Assembly (NCBI RefSeq): GCF_036240795.1
Contig: NZ_CP108454.1
Location: 7,004,001 to 7,068,000 of the forward strand
Direction of reading: 5' to 3'
DNA length: 64,000 bases
From: Streptomyces sp. NBC_01268
Lineage (GTDB): Bacteria; Actinomycetota; Actinomycetes; Streptomycetales; Streptomycetaceae
Part shown: positions 56,074 to 64,000 of the stretch, piece by piece
How the letters are laid out: each line of letters begins with the position of its first letter
Position numbering within the stretch: the first letter of the stretch is position 1
Notes under the pieces: model-generated
The model's database searches: none
The model's input: only the letters and a program-made list of their open reading frames with translations
Told to the model about the DNA's origin: nothing
Program-made: the position numbers and the translations under genes

Positions 56074-56607
56074 GACCTTGAGAACCGACCGTGTCGTCTC
56101 GTGGTGGATGTAGAGGGAGAGCCGGGCCAGATCGCGGGTGCCGGGGCTCAGCGTGCCGCGCTGCAAGGAGGCGCGGGCGCCGGCCTCGAGGCGGAGCCAG
56201 AGCGCCGGATTGGCGGTGAGAACGCGCAGGTCGACCTCGGCTCGACCGCCTTCCGTATCCCTGAGCATCACACGATGCGAGGTGCCTCCGGCCGGCCAGG
56301 CGAGCGCCGTGAGCCGGTCCATGCGGACCGTCCGCGTCACCCACAGGCCCTGGACGATCAGCAGGTCCGGTGTGGCGCTGACCCGCGGGGGCAGCAGGAC
56401 CACCAGCAAGAGCGACGCGAGAGCGATGAATCCCACCGTGCGGAGCAGCGTCAGGCCGTGCGTGCCGGCGTCGACGGTCAGCGACGCCGCCAGCAGGAGC
56501 GCCGCGCAGCCGACGGCGGCGCGAGCCTCTCCCGGCCACCCCGCGTCTGACAGGACGTCGCCGGGGACGTCGGTTGCACGACGGGCGATGCGACGGAACG
56601 GCTTCAT
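56059..56607 (-). CDS. Small membrane-associated protein, unknown
   Basis: 182 aa from ATG 56607. Two hydrophobic helices (ARAAVGCAALLLAASLTVDAG; TLLRTVGFIALASLLLVVLL) are followed by a PH-like beta-rich part (SATPDLLIVQGLWVTRTVRMDRLTAL, RVMLRDTEGGRAEVDLRVL) and an amphipathic helix. It resembles bacterial PH-domain membrane proteins in layout, which is a guess. A GTCA-11-GTCA box lies 76 bases upstream. Confidence 0.6.
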   Translation of the reverse strand: MKPFRRIARRATDVPGDVLSDAGWPGEARAAVGCAALLLAASLTVDAGTHGLTLLRTVGFIALASLLLVVLLPPRVSATPDLLIVQGLWVTRTVRMDRLTALAWPAGGTSHRVMLRDTEGGRAEVDLRVLTANPALWLRLEAGARASLQRGTLSPGTRDLARLSLYIHHETTRSVLKVSGLG

Positions 56608-56661
56608 GGCGCTCACGCTAGGACCGTTGCCCGGCCCCGCCACCGGGCTCGTACGCCGTGT

Positions 56662-57447
56662 TTACGCTGCTGCCCGCAGGATTGACGGGTTGCTGACGGC
56701 GATGGGTCCGGTCGTGTGGTGCACGTACTCGCGGACGAGGCGGAAGCCGGCCGTCCAGGCCAGGAGGCGGCTGGCACGGTTGTCGCGGGAGCAGCTCCAT
56801 GTGGCGGTTCGGCCGCGGGCGGTGATGTCGGCGGTGAGGCCCTGGACGCAGGCGAGGGCGAGGTGCTGCCGTCGCTCGGAGGGGTCGGTGGCGCAGGCCA
56901 CGTCCTCGTACCGGCTTCCGGTGAAGCGCGTGCAGGCCAGCGCGAGGACACGGCCCTTACGGAAGGCTGCCCAGCCCTGCCCTGAGGCGGCGAGGCCCGC
57001 GGGACCGCCCCATGTGGCGTGGATCCAACTCATGGAGGGGTCGAGCGCCGCGAGCGCCGGGCCGTCCTCGGAAGTGAGCCGCCGTACCGTCACCGCGCGC
57101 GGCACGCGTGGTGGAGCCCCGGCCGCGTGGTGCATGTAGAGCATGCGGTCCCAGGGGTGCAGGCGGTCGAAAGCGGCGCCGAGCACCGGCAGGAAGCGGT
57201 CGGATGCCTCGACACAGTGACCGGTCAGCGGGGCGAGGTCGGTGGGGGTGAGGGCGGTGGGGTCGCCGGCCAGGAGGGCGTGGTCGCCGCAGGTGACGGC
57301 GATGACGCGGGGGCGTTCGGTGCGGTCGGTCCACCAGGTGCCGTGGCCGGTCGCGAGGACGTGCTCGGCGAGGGCGGCGGTGCCCGGTCCGCCGACGGGG
57401 AAGACGCGGGCGCAGGCGGGCGGCTGGTGGGCGGGGTGAGGGATCAC
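56662..57447 (-). CDS. GNAT-family N-acetyltransferase
   Basis: 261 aa from GTG 57447. The C-terminal half is GNAT-like: VRRLTSEDGPALAAL, AFRKGRVLALACTRF, EDVACATDPSERRQHLALACVQGLTADITARG (acetyl-CoA motif, degenerate) and NRASRLLAWTAGFRLVREYVHH. The N-terminal half is a less conserved alpha/beta region. Acceptor unknown. Adjacent to the small basic protein and SDR genes. Confidence 0.8.
   Translation of the reverse strand: MIPHPAHQPPACARVFPVGGPGTAALAEHVLATGHGTWWTDRTERPRVIAVTCGDHALLAGDPTALTPTDLAPLTGHCVEASDRFLPVLGAAFDRLHPWDRMLYMHHAAGAPPRVPRAVTVRRLTSEDGPALAALDPSMSWIHATWGGPAGLAASGQGWAAFRKGRVLALACTRFTGSRYEDVACATDPSERRQHLALACVQGLTADITARGRTATWSCSRDNRASRLLAWTAGFRLVREYVHHTTGPIAVSNPSILRAAA
56683..56697. 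promoter_or_regulatory. GTCA-11-GTCA box (minus strand) upstream of 56059 gene
   Basis: TGACGGGTTGCTGAC on the plus strand, i.e. GTCA half-sites 11 bp apart on the minus strand, 76-90 bases upstream of the start at 56607. It lies inside the 3' end of the GNAT gene. Confidence 0.4.
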
Positions 57448-57508
57448 GGGAGAACCTCCGGTACGGACACGGGGCGGCCGGCCACGGGGCGGGCCGCCCC
57501 GGTCGGGG

Positions 57509-57586
57509 TCAGCTTCCGCAGGCCTTACGGCCGTGGTTCGCGTTCTTCTTGCGGCGGGCCTTCTTCTTGCGGGCGCGCTTGGACAT
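57509..57586 (-). CDS. Very small basic protein, bL37-like ribosomal protein
   Basis: 25 aa from ATG 57586: MSKRARKKKARRKKNANHG followed by RKACGS. The SKR(G/A)RKK...ANHG pattern matches the tiny, Lys/Arg-rich actinobacterial large-subunit protein bL37, normally 24-25 aa ending NHGKRPNA-like. The altered tail (RKACGS) suggests a paralog. It would bind rRNA in the large subunit. The call rests on composition and the ANHG signature. Confidence 0.6.
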   Translation of the reverse strand: MSKRARKKKARRKKNANHGRKACGS

Positions 57587-57600
57587 GCCTCGGGTTCCCT

Positions 57601-58410
57601 TCAGGCGGTGTGGCCGACGAGGACGTCGGCGAGCTTGGTGAGGCGCTTGATCGTGCGCTCCTCGGTGGCTGCGGGCGCGGGTGCGACGCGGTGTTCGCGG
57701 TCGTAGTACGCGCCGTTGACGATCTCGACGGCCGGGTCGCAGAGCCGTACGACATGGGCGGCGCCCTCGGCGGGGGAGACGCCCTCGTGCGCGTACAGCG
57801 GCAGCAGGCTGGTGGTGCAGATGCCGGGGTGGACGGAAACGGCGGTGACCCGGGGGTCGGCGGTGAAGACCGTCAGGGCCAGCTGCGACTGGGCGTAGGC
57901 GGCGAGCCGGGAGTAGCGGCGGGCGCGGTTGGGGTCGGCCCACTGGATGGAGCCGGTGCGGTGCAGGGAGGAGGAGACGTTGACGACGCGGCCGCCCGGC
58001 TCGGAGGTCAGGGCCGGCTCCAGGAGGTTGGTCAGGAGGTAGTGGGCGAGGAAGTTGACCTGGAAGGCGATCTCGTTGCCGTCGATGGTGACGGTGTGCC
58101 GCTCGGGAGCCGCCATGCCCGCGTTGTTGACCAGGACGTCCAGGTGCGGGTGCTCGGCGAGGACCCGGGTGGCGAGCTGCTCGACCTCCTCCAGACGGGA
58201 GAAGTCGGCGCCGAAGGGGCACAGTTGCCCGGCGGAGACGTCGGAGAGCGTGACGAGACGGTCGAGGGCGGCGTGCGCCTCCTCGGTGGTCCGGCCGTGG
58301 AGGAGCACGGTGGCGCCGCGCTCGGCCAGCTGCCGGGCGGTCTGGTGGCCGATGCCGGAGGTGGCGCCGGTGACGAGCACGGTGCGTCCGGACAGGGAGG
58401 AAGAAGACAT
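57601..58410 (-). CDS. SDR-family oxidoreductase with altered catalytic Lys
   Basis: 269 aa, ATG 58410. Cofactor motif TGATSGIG at residues ~14-21, NNAG motif, and SSSLHRTGS supplying the catalytic Ser. The expected YxxxK reads YAQSQ: Tyr is present, the Lys is Gln (codon CAG, read directly). The closest layout is the retinol-dehydrogenase-like classical SDRs. Without Lys, proton relay is doubtful, so it may be inactive or use another residue. NAD(P) binding should be intact. Upstream lies a 15-bp hairpin and a GTCA-11 box. Confidence 0.85.
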   Translation of the reverse strand: MSSSSLSGRTVLVTGATSGIGHQTARQLAERGATVLLHGRTTEEAHAALDRLVTLSDVSAGQLCPFGADFSRLEEVEQLATRVLAEHPHLDVLVNNAGMAAPERHTVTIDGNEIAFQVNFLAHYLLTNLLEPALTSEPGGRVVNVSSSLHRTGSIQWADPNRARRYSRLAAYAQSQLALTVFTADPRVTAVSVHPGICTTSLLPLYAHEGVSPAEGAAHVVRLCDPAVEIVNGAYYDREHRVAPAPAATEERTIKRLTKLADVLVGHTA

Positions 58411-58445
58411 GGTTCATCCAGGGATGGTCGATGAGGTACGAGAAG

Positions 58446-58484
58446 AGGGGCGCCGTGACCGGTTGCGACGGTCACGGCGCCCCT
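58446..58484 (-). terminator. 15-bp hairpin, likely kdpB terminator or SDR attenuator
   Basis: AGGGGCGCCGTGACC, 9-base loop, GGTCACGGCGCCCCT: a perfect 15-bp stem, followed on the minus strand by CTTCTC. It lies ~190 bases past the kdpB stop and 36 bases before the SDR start. Confidence 0.65.
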
Positions 58485-58654
58485 GTGACGTGGCGCGGGC
58501 AGGCGTCAGCGCAGGGCGGACGCGCCCGGTCGGCAGCGGGGCGTGCGACTCGGCGACGCCTGATGAGGCGGCCGGTCGAGCAGGAGCCACGCGCTGTTCA
58601 CGCTTCTCATCCAATCCCGGGACACATCCCGGGGCAAGGCCAAAGGCCCTTCCC

Positions 58655-58669
58655 TGACGCCGCCCTGAC
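58655..58669. promoter_or_regulatory. GTCA-11-GTCA box in kdpB-SDR gap
   Basis: TGACGCCGCCCTGAC: GTCA half-sites on the minus strand, starts 11 bp apart, ~245 bases upstream of the SDR start. Confidence 0.45.
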
Positions 58670-58675
58670 GGAGAT

Positions 58676-60817
58676 TCACCCGAGCCCCGGAATCATCGAC
58701 ACGAGCAGGTCGATGGCCTTGATGCCGATGAACGGCAGGACGAGGCCGCCGAGACCGTAGAGCAGCAGGTTGCGGCGGAGCAGGTCGTGCGCCGATGCGG
58801 GCGTGTAGCGGACGCCGCGCAGCGCGAGTGGGATGAGCGCCACGATGATCAGGGCGTTGAAGATGATGGCGGAGGTGATCGCCGAGGTGGGGCTGTGCAG
58901 ACCCATGATGTTGAGCGCTTCGAGGCCTGGATAGGCGCCGGCGAACATCGCGGGGATGATCGCGAAGTACTTGGCCACGTCGTTCGTGATCGAGAAGGTC
59001 GTCAACGCGCCTCGGGTGATGAGGAGTTGTTTGCCGATCTGGACGATCTCGATGAGTTTGGTCGGGTTGGAGTCGAGGTCGACCATGTTGCCGGCCTCCT
59101 TCGCGGCCGACGTGCCCGTGTTCATGGCCACGCCGACGTCCGCCTGGGCGAGCGCCGGAGCGTCGTTCGTGCCGTCTCCCGTCATCGCGACCAGCTTGCC
59201 GCCCTCCTGCTCCTTCTTGATGAGGGCGAGCTTGTCCTCGGGGGTGGCTTCGGCGAGGAAGTCGTCGACCCCGGCCTCGTGGGCGATGGCGCGCGCGGTC
59301 AGCGGGTTGTCACCGGTGATCATGACCGTGCGGATGCCCATACGGCGCAGCTCCGCGAACCGTTCCTTGATGCCGTCCTTCACCACGTCCTTGAGGTGGA
59401 CGATGCCGAGGACACGGGGACCGTCCCAGTCGTTGACGGCGACCAGGAGCGGGGTGCCGCCGGCCGCCGAGATCTGGTCGCTCCAGGCGCCCGCCTCGCC
59501 GGGAACCTTCCCGCCGTACATCTCCACCCAGGCGATGACCTGAGCCGTCGCCCCCTTGCGGATGTGGCAGGCGGCGCCGTTGTCCCAGCGGAGGTCGATG
59601 CCGCTCATCCGGGTCTGCGCGCTGAACTCCACGAACCGGGCGTTCGCGAGCTCGCCGTCGGCCGGGGCCCGCAGCCCGTACCGCTCCTTCGCCAGGACGA
59701 CCACCGAGCGGCCTTCGGGCGTCTCGTCGGCGAGCGAGGACAGTTGGGCGGCGTTCGCGAGCATGGCCTCGTCGATGCCTGGCAGCGGGACGAAGTCCGC
59801 GGCCTCCCGGTTGCCGAGGGTGATGGTCCCCGTCTTGTCGAGGAGGAGTGTGTTGATGTCGCCGGCGGCCTCGACGGCCCGGCCGGACATGGCGAGGACG
59901 TTGCGCTGGACGAGCCGGTCCATGCCGGCGATGCCGATGGCCGAGAGCAGCGCGCCGATCGTCGTCGGGATGAGCGTCACGAGCAGGGCGACGAGGACGG
60001 TGGTGGAGGGGGCCGCGCCCGCGTACGTGGCCATGGGCTGGATGGCGACGACGACGAGGACGAAGACGACGGTGAGCGCGGCGAGCAGGATGTTCAGCGC
60101 GATCTCGTTCGGCGTCTTCTGCCGGGAAGCGCCCTCGACCAGGGCGATCATCCGGTCCATGAAGGAGTGGCCGGGGCGTGAGGTGACCCGTACGACGATC
60201 CGGTCCGACAGCACCGTCGTACCGCCCGTCACTCCCGTCCGGTCGCCGCCCGCCTCGCGGATGACCGGGGCCGATTCACCGGTGACGGCGGACTCGTCGA
60301 CCGCCGCGACCCCGTCGACCACATCGCCGTCGGCCGGGATCAGCTCGCCCGCCTCGACGAGTACGAAGTCGAACATCTTCAGATCCGTGGCGGCCACGGC
60401 CTCCGTCTCCGCCCGGTCGAGATCCGTCCCGTACCGCCAGTGCCGGAGGCGCAGGGCCACCGTGTCCGTACGGGCCTTCCGCAGCGACTCGGCCTGTGCC
60501 CGGCCTCGTCCTTCGGCGACCGCCTCGGCCAGGTTGGCGAAGACGACCGTCAGCCACAGCCAGGCGCTGATCACCCAGGTGAACACGGACGGATTGACGA
60601 CCGCGGACAAGGTGGTGAGGACCGAGCCGACCCCGACGACGAACAGGACCGGGTTACGGACCAGGTGCCGTGGATGAAGTTTCCGGAGGGCGTCGGGGAA
60701 CGAGCTGATCATCTGGGCGGGGTCGAGCAGCCCACCCTCCACGCCGCGTCTGCGCCGTGGTGGATGCGTGAGGGGCGGGAGGGAAGGCGCCTGGTGGACT
60801 GGAGCGGCGGGATTCAT
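58676..60817 (-). CDS. kdpB: KdpB, ATPase subunit of K+ transporter
   Basis: 713 aa from ATG 60817; the open frame to 61009 upstream is leader sequence. P-type ATPase features: phosphorylated Asp327 in [12 protein letters not shown], actuator loop [15 protein letters not shown]-binding [10 protein letters not shown]...RKGA, and [19 protein letters not shown] in the hinge. KdpB-specific phrases such as [11 protein letters not shown] and [14 protein letters not shown] are present. Membrane helices lie at ~75-120, ~270-320 and three at the end. Normally encoded in kdpFABC; here it stands alone on the opposite strand from kdpF, and kdpA and kdpC are absent from the window. A long leader with hairpins and GTCA-11 boxes precedes it. 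Confidence 0.93.
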   Translation of the reverse strand: MNPAAPVHQAPSLPPLTHPPRRRRGVEGGLLDPAQMISSFPDALRKLHPRHLVRNPVLFVVGVGSVLTTLSAVVNPSVFTWVISAWLWLTVVFANLAEAVAEGRGRAQAESLRKARTDTVALRLRHWRYGTDLDRAETEAVAATDLKMFDFVLVEAGELIPADGDVVDGVAAVDESAVTGESAPVIREAGGDRTGVTGGTTVLSDRIVVRVTSRPGHSFMDRMIALVEGASRQKTPNEIALNILLAALTVVFVLVVVAIQPMATYAGAAPSTTVLVALLVTLIPTTIGALLSAIGIAGMDRLVQRNVLAMSGRAVEAAGDINTLLLDKTGTITLGNREAADFVPLPGIDEAMLANAAQLSSLADETPEGRSVVVLAKERYGLRAPADGELANARFVEFSAQTRMSGIDLRWDNGAACHIRKGATAQVIAWVEMYGGKVPGEAGAWSDQISAAGGTPLLVAVNDWDGPRVLGIVHLKDVVKDGIKERFAELRRMGIRTVMITGDNPLTARAIAHEAGVDDFLAEATPEDKLALIKKEQEGGKLVAMTGDGTNDAPALAQADVGVAMNTGTSAAKEAGNMVDLDSNPTKLIEIVQIGKQLLITRGALTTFSITNDVAKYFAIIPAMFAGAYPGLEALNIMGLHSPTSAITSAIIFNALIIVALIPLALRGVRYTPASAHDLLRRNLLLYGLGGLVLPFIGIKAIDLLVSMIPGLG

Positions 60818-60925
60818 GGGGTCAGGACCTTCATGAAGGAGCCGCCGCCCGGGACGGCGGGCGACGGCTGGACCGGCAGGACGCACCGGGAGTTCCGGGT
60901 GCGTCGGACAGAGGGACGGGAGCGA

Positions 60926-60970
60926 GGCGCCCTGCCGATCCCGAGGATGGGAGGTGATCGGCAGGGCGCC
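60926..60970 (-). promoter_or_regulatory. Perfect 15-bp hairpin in kdpB leader
   Basis: GGCGCCCTGCCGATC, a 15-base loop, GATCGGCAGGGCGCC. It lies 109 bases upstream of the kdpB start; a second hairpin, ACGCACC...GGTGCGT, is at 60881-60904. Without a T-run it could be an attenuator, an RNA-stability element or a riboswitch-like fold. Confidence 0.5.
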
Positions 60971-61108
60971 GTTCCCGGCTCGGCGCATGCGGATGGGGAG
61001 GCATGGCACCGAGCGGCCTTCGTCGAGGAGGGTCGAGCCACTGACGTCCTCGGCGGTGAGCGGCGGTTGCTGAATGTAGTCGCCGACTCCGTCCGCACGG
61101 ACGGACGT

Positions 61109-61123
61109 TGACGTCCCTCTGAC
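61109..61123. promoter_or_regulatory. GTCA-11-GTCA box on kdpB side
   Basis: TGACGTCCCTCTGAC (GTCA half-sites on the minus strand, starts 11 bp apart). A further TGAC at 61141 lies 21 bp on, about two helical turns. About 300 bases upstream of the kdpB start. Confidence 0.55.
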
Positions 61124-61172
61124 GGTCTGGGGCGTGGCTCTGACGGTTTCCTTGCACCCCGCCGCGCCGTCT

Positions 61173-61219
61173 GTCAGGACGGTGTCAGGACTCGCGTGCG
61201 GTGCGTCAGGGTCGCGTCA
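61173..61219. promoter_or_regulatory. Two GTCA-11-GTCA boxes in phase
   Basis: GTCAGGACGGTGTCAGG (half-sites 61173, 61184) and GTCAGGGTCGCGTCAAC (61205, 61216). The 21-bp step between the boxes keeps all four half-sites on about the same helix face, as for cooperative OmpR-family binding. Confidence 0.6.
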
Positions 61220-61545
61220 ACAGCGATCGTTTTCGGTTCTCGCCCGGTCAAGACTGATCGGCACGGGGGGACGGACGACCGTCGGTTCGGCGGGCGCACG
61301 ACCATCGGCGCCGGTACAGGGCACAGTCTGGGGGCGGGGGCCCCGACAGAAGCCCAACGCCATGCGACGGCCGTCCGGCCAGGGGCCCCGCCCGGCCCGT
61401 GACCCTGAGGGGGGTCGCGGGCCGGGCCGGCCGCGGGCCGGGGTGTCCCGGGAGTTCTGACACGCACTCCTGGAACGGCACCCCGGCCCGTTCTCGGTTT
61501 CTGTGCCTGGCTGTGCGAACCGCGGATGACGTCCGTACGGATCGC

Positions 61546-61560
61546 GTCAAGAGCCTGTCA
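61546..61560. promoter_or_regulatory. GTCA-11-GTCA box upstream of kdpF
   Basis: GTCAAGAGCCTGTCA, half-sites 61546 and 61557; a single GTCAAGG follows at 61589, 32 bp on. About 140 bases upstream of kdpF. Confidence 0.6.
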
Positions 61561-61696
61561 GCATCACGGGCCTGGGCGCCAGGGAGCCGTCAAGGTGGCT
61601 GCGCAGGACATGACGAGGGGCGTCTTCTTCGGGAGTGCGTGCGACACGCGCGCAATTCCGAGGAAATGCCGCGCAGTCGAAGGGGCAGTCTGGAAC

Positions 61697-61786
61697 ATGA
61701 GTGTCGAGAACGTCGTCGGTCTGATCGTCGCGGTCGCCCTGGTCGGTTACCTGGTGGCCGCCTTCATCAAGCCCGAGAAGTTTTGA
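61697..61786 (+). CDS. kdpF: KdpF, small membrane subunit of Kdp K+ transporter
   Basis: 29 aa from ATG 61697: a single transmembrane helix (VVGLIVAVALVGYLVAAF) ending KPEKF, the classic KdpF layout. KdpF stabilises the KdpFABC complex. Normally followed by kdpA; here the next gene is kdpD, whose TTG start overlaps the kdpF stop (TTTTGA). Small size and motif make the call reliable despite the short length. Confidence 0.9.
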   Translation: MSVENVVGLIVAVALVGYLVAAFIKPEKF

Positions 61787-64000
61787 ACGCCCGGAACCCC
61801 GCCGACGCGGCCCGTGGTCGCCGCGGCCGGCTCAAGGTCTACCTCGGGGCCGCCCGGGGCGCGGGCAAGACGTGCCGGATGCTCGACGAGGGTCGCCGCA
61901 GGGCGGCGCGAGGCACGGACGTGGTCGCCGGACTCGTGGAGTCACACGGGCGCCCCTACACGGAGACGATGCTCCAAGGGCTCGAACGGGTCGCGTCCCG
62001 GGGCCGGGAGCTCGACCTGGACGCGGTGCTGCGCCGCCGCCCCGAAGTCGTCCTCGTGGACGACCTCGCCCACGCCAACGCCCCCGGCTGCCGCAACGAG
62101 CGCCGCTGGCAGGACGTGGACGAACTCCTCGCCGCCGGAATCGACGTCGTCACGACGCTCGACATCCAGCACCTGGAATCGCTCAGCGACGTCGTCGAGC
62201 GGATCACGGAACTGCCCGGCGGGGAGACCGTCCCCGACACGGTCGTACGCGGCGCGGACCAGATCGAGCTCGTCGACGTGGCGCCCGAGGCTCTGCGCCG
62301 CCGGATGGCCCACGGCGACATCCTCCCGCCCGGTGAGGTCGACGCCGCCCTCGCCCGCTACTACCGCATCGGCAACCTCACCGCTCTGCGTGAACTCGCC
62401 CTGCTGTGGCTGGCAGACCGCGTGGACGACGCCTTGCGCGCCTACCGGTCGGAACACCGCATCGGCGGAGTCTGGGAGACCCGCGAGCGGGTCGTCGTGG
62501 CGCTCACCGGCGGGCCCGAGGGGGAGACCCTGATCCGCCGGGCCGCTCGCATCTCCGCCCGCGCCGCCCACGGCGAACTCCTCGCCGTGTACGTGGCGCG
62601 CAGCGACGCACTGAGCGCGGGCGCCTCCGCCGCCGCTCTGGGTCGTCAGCGCCGGCTCGTCGAAGACCTGGGCGGCAGCTACCACACAGTCGTCGGCGAG
62701 GACGTGCCCACGGCCCTGACCGACTTCGCCCGCGCGGAGAACGCCACCCAGCTCGTCGTCGGCACCAGCCGCCGCCGGCGGCTGGAACGATTCCTCACCG
62801 GGCGGGGCATCGGCGAGACGACCGTCGCGCTCTCCGGCGACATCGACGTCCACATGGTCACCCACGAGCGGGCCGGACGCGGCCGCCTGCTGCCCTCCCG
62901 GCGCCGCACCCTGCCGACCTCCCGGCTCGTCGCCGGACCCGTCGCCGGACTGGTTCTGCCGGTGCTGCTGACCCTGGTGCTCGACCGCGCCCGCGGCACG
63001 CTCAACCTCACCAGTGAGGCGCTGCTCTTCCTCCTCACCGTGGTGGGCGTCGCGTGCATCGGCGGTGTCGCCTCCGCGCTCGTCGCCGCGCTCACTGCCT
63101 CCCTGCTGCTCAACTACTGGTTCATACCGCCGGTGGGTCAGTTCAGCTTCCAGGACCCGGACAACGTCCTCGCGCTCGTCGTCTTCGCCGTCGTCGCGGG
63201 TGTCGTCGCCGCGGCCGTCGACCGGTCCCTACGGCTCTCCCGCAGAGCCGCCCGCGCCACCGCCGAGGCCGAGACCCTGTCCTCGCTCGCGGGCTCCATC
63301 GTCCGTGGCGAGGAGGCCATCTCCGCCCTGCTCGGCCGGGCCAAGGAGGCCTTCGGGATGGCGTCGGCCGAGCTCATGGACTCGGCCGAACTCGGCGCCG
63401 CCCGGGAGGCGGGACCGGACGACGGCATGGACATCACCGGCGTCGTCGTCGACGACGACCTGCACCTCGTCCTGCGCGGCCGGCCCCTCTCGTCCTCCGA
63501 CCGGCGCGTCCTCGCCGCGTTCGCTGCCCACGTCTCCGCCGCCGCCGAACGTGACCGGCTCGCCGAGGCCGCCGCCGAGGTGGAACCCGTACGGGCCGCG
63601 GACCGCATGCGCACCGCGCTCCTCGCCGCCGTCAGCCACGACCTGCGCACCCCGCTCGCAAGCGGCTGGGCCGCGGTCGCCTCGCTGCGCAGCCCCGACG
63701 TCGAGTTCACCGAGGAGGAACGTCAAGAGCTCCTCGACACCGCCGACACCTCCATGGCCCGGCTCGGCCGGCTCATCGACAACCTCCTCGACATGAGCCG
63801 CCTCCAGGCCGGGGCACTCTCCCTGTCACTACGACCCACCACCCTGGAAGAGGTCATCCCCTCGGCCCTCGGCACCCTGCCACCCGGTTCCCGTCCGCCC
63901 ACGGTCGGCAGCCTGGAGAACACCCCCGCGGTCCTCGCCGACCCGCCCCTCCTCGAACGGGTCGTCGCCAATCTGGTCGCCAACGCCACCCGCTTCGCCC
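61783..64000 (+). CDS. kdpD: KdpD, sensor histidine kinase (cut by window end)
   Basis: At least 739 codons from TTG 61783, coupled to kdpF by an overlap; the C-terminal ATPase is cut off by the window end. Order: N-terminal KdpD P-loop domain with Walker A ARGAGKT (residues ~24-30) and LKVYLGAARGAGKT; a Usp-like domain ~240-370 (VVVALTGGPEGETLIRRAARIS); DUF4118 with four helices ~395-490; a GAF-like part; HisKA with His619 in AAVSHDLRTPLA; and the start of HATPase (VVANLVANATRF). It should phosphorylate KdpE, not in the window, in response to low K+ or turgor. Confidence 0.93.
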   Translation, partial: MNARNPADAARGRRGRLKVYLGAARGAGKTCRMLDEGRRRAARGTDVVAGLVESHGRPYTETMLQGLERVASRGRELDLDAVLRRRPEVVLVDDLAHANAPGCRNERRWQDVDELLAAGIDVVTTLDIQHLESLSDVVERITELPGGETVPDTVVRGADQIELVDVAPEALRRRMAHGDILPPGEVDAALARYYRIGNLTALRELALLWLADRVDDALRAYRSEHRIGGVWETRERVVVALTGGPEGETLIRRAARISARAAHGELLAVYVARSDALSAGASAAALGRQRRLVEDLGGSYHTVVGEDVPTALTDFARAENATQLVVGTSRRRRLERFLTGRGIGETTVALSGDIDVHMVTHERAGRGRLLPSRRRTLPTSRLVAGPVAGLVLPVLLTLVLDRARGTLNLTSEALLFLLTVVGVACIGGVASALVAALTASLLLNYWFIPPVGQFSFQDPDNVLALVVFAVVAGVVAAAVDRSLRLSRRAARATAEAETLSSLAGSIVRGEEAISALLGRAKEAFGMASAELMDSAELGAAREAGPDDGMDITGVVVDDDLHLVLRGRPLSSSDRRVLAAFAAHVSAAAERDRLAEAAAEVEPVRAADRMRTALLAAVSHDLRTPLASGWAAVASLRSPDVEFTEEERQELLDTADTSMARLGRLIDNLLDMSRLQAGALSLSLRPTTLEEVIPSALGTLPPGSRPPTVGSLENTPAVLADPPLLERVVANLVANATRFA

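Larger units (their letters stand above)
60818..61696. other. Long divergent control region between kdpB and kdpF
   Basis: About 880 bases without a supported gene. On the left is the kdpB leader with a 15-bp perfect hairpin (60926-60970), a weaker one (60881-60904) and a 7-bp palindrome CCGTCCG-CA-CGGACGG at 61089-61104. On the right are four GTCA-11-GTCA boxes (61109, 61173, 61205, 61546). The layout suggests joint osmotic/potassium control of kdpB and kdpF-kdpD. Confidence 0.6.

Noticed and set aside
60818..61104. c-di-AMP (ydaO-type) riboswitch before kdpB
   Set aside because: The hairpins are there, but I could not find the conserved core sequences of that riboswitch class by eye.

Overview
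This is high-GC actinobacterial DNA. The strong third-position G/C bias, GGAGG-type ribosome binding sites, frequent GTG and TTG starts and the gene families all point to a Streptomyces-like chromosome. No rRNA is present; the only RNA gene I support is a tRNA-Pro(GGG) at 49884-49957.

Left end (1-10.4 kb): a secreted RHS/YD-repeat giant, cut by the window start, faces a secreted DNRLRE/FG-GAP protein. An AhpD-like CxxC protein and a HAD-like hydrolase follow; they diverge across a CsoR-like palindrome.

Core (10.7-35.6 kb): the most interesting part. A compact contractile injection system (CIS) runs left to right from 10.7 to 22.0 kb: sheath, tube, baseplate plug-like protein, hub/spike, PAAR-like tip, gp25, gpJ-like and gpI-like wedge proteins, then two accessory proteins. 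It ends in two large candidate cargo proteins (22.0-27.3 kb). The first, 1237 aa, has a C-terminal HAE...CxxC deaminase-like toxin domain. Both share an N-terminal PSYAxAGR motif that could be a loading signal. No tape measure, AAA+ ATPase, capsid or terminase gene is visible. Converging on the cargo genes, with 3' ends overlapping by 14 bp, is a protease/nuclease cassette: a NUC1-type endonuclease, a 1766-aa protein with two P-loop ATPase regions and a trypsin domain, and a second trypsin-like protease. A metacaspase diverges from the endonuclease. My inference is that this is a CIS joined to a STAND/trypsin/caspase conflict or cell-death module.

Middle (35.8-50 kb): ordinary accessory genes. 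These are a LAL-type LuxR regulator, a subtilisin, a GNAT protein, a GTGA-coupled NAD-kinase-like/SPFH pair behind a duplicated operator and an expanded 8-bp repeat, a DMT-like transporter and PAP2 protein, a TetR gene with a three-half-site operator, DUF488, cytochrome P450 and DUF309 genes, and the tRNA with its terminator.

Right end (50.3-64 kb): a potassium/ion-transport neighbourhood. It has two large APC-superfamily transporters, a free-standing KdpD-type DUF4118 membrane protein, an isolated kdpB, and kdpF coupled to kdpD, which is cut by the window end. No kdpA or kdpC is visible. Eight direct-repeat pairs of GTCA spaced 11 bp lie around these genes and suggest one OmpR-family regulator, probably KdpE. 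Two pseudogene fragments lie between the transporters.
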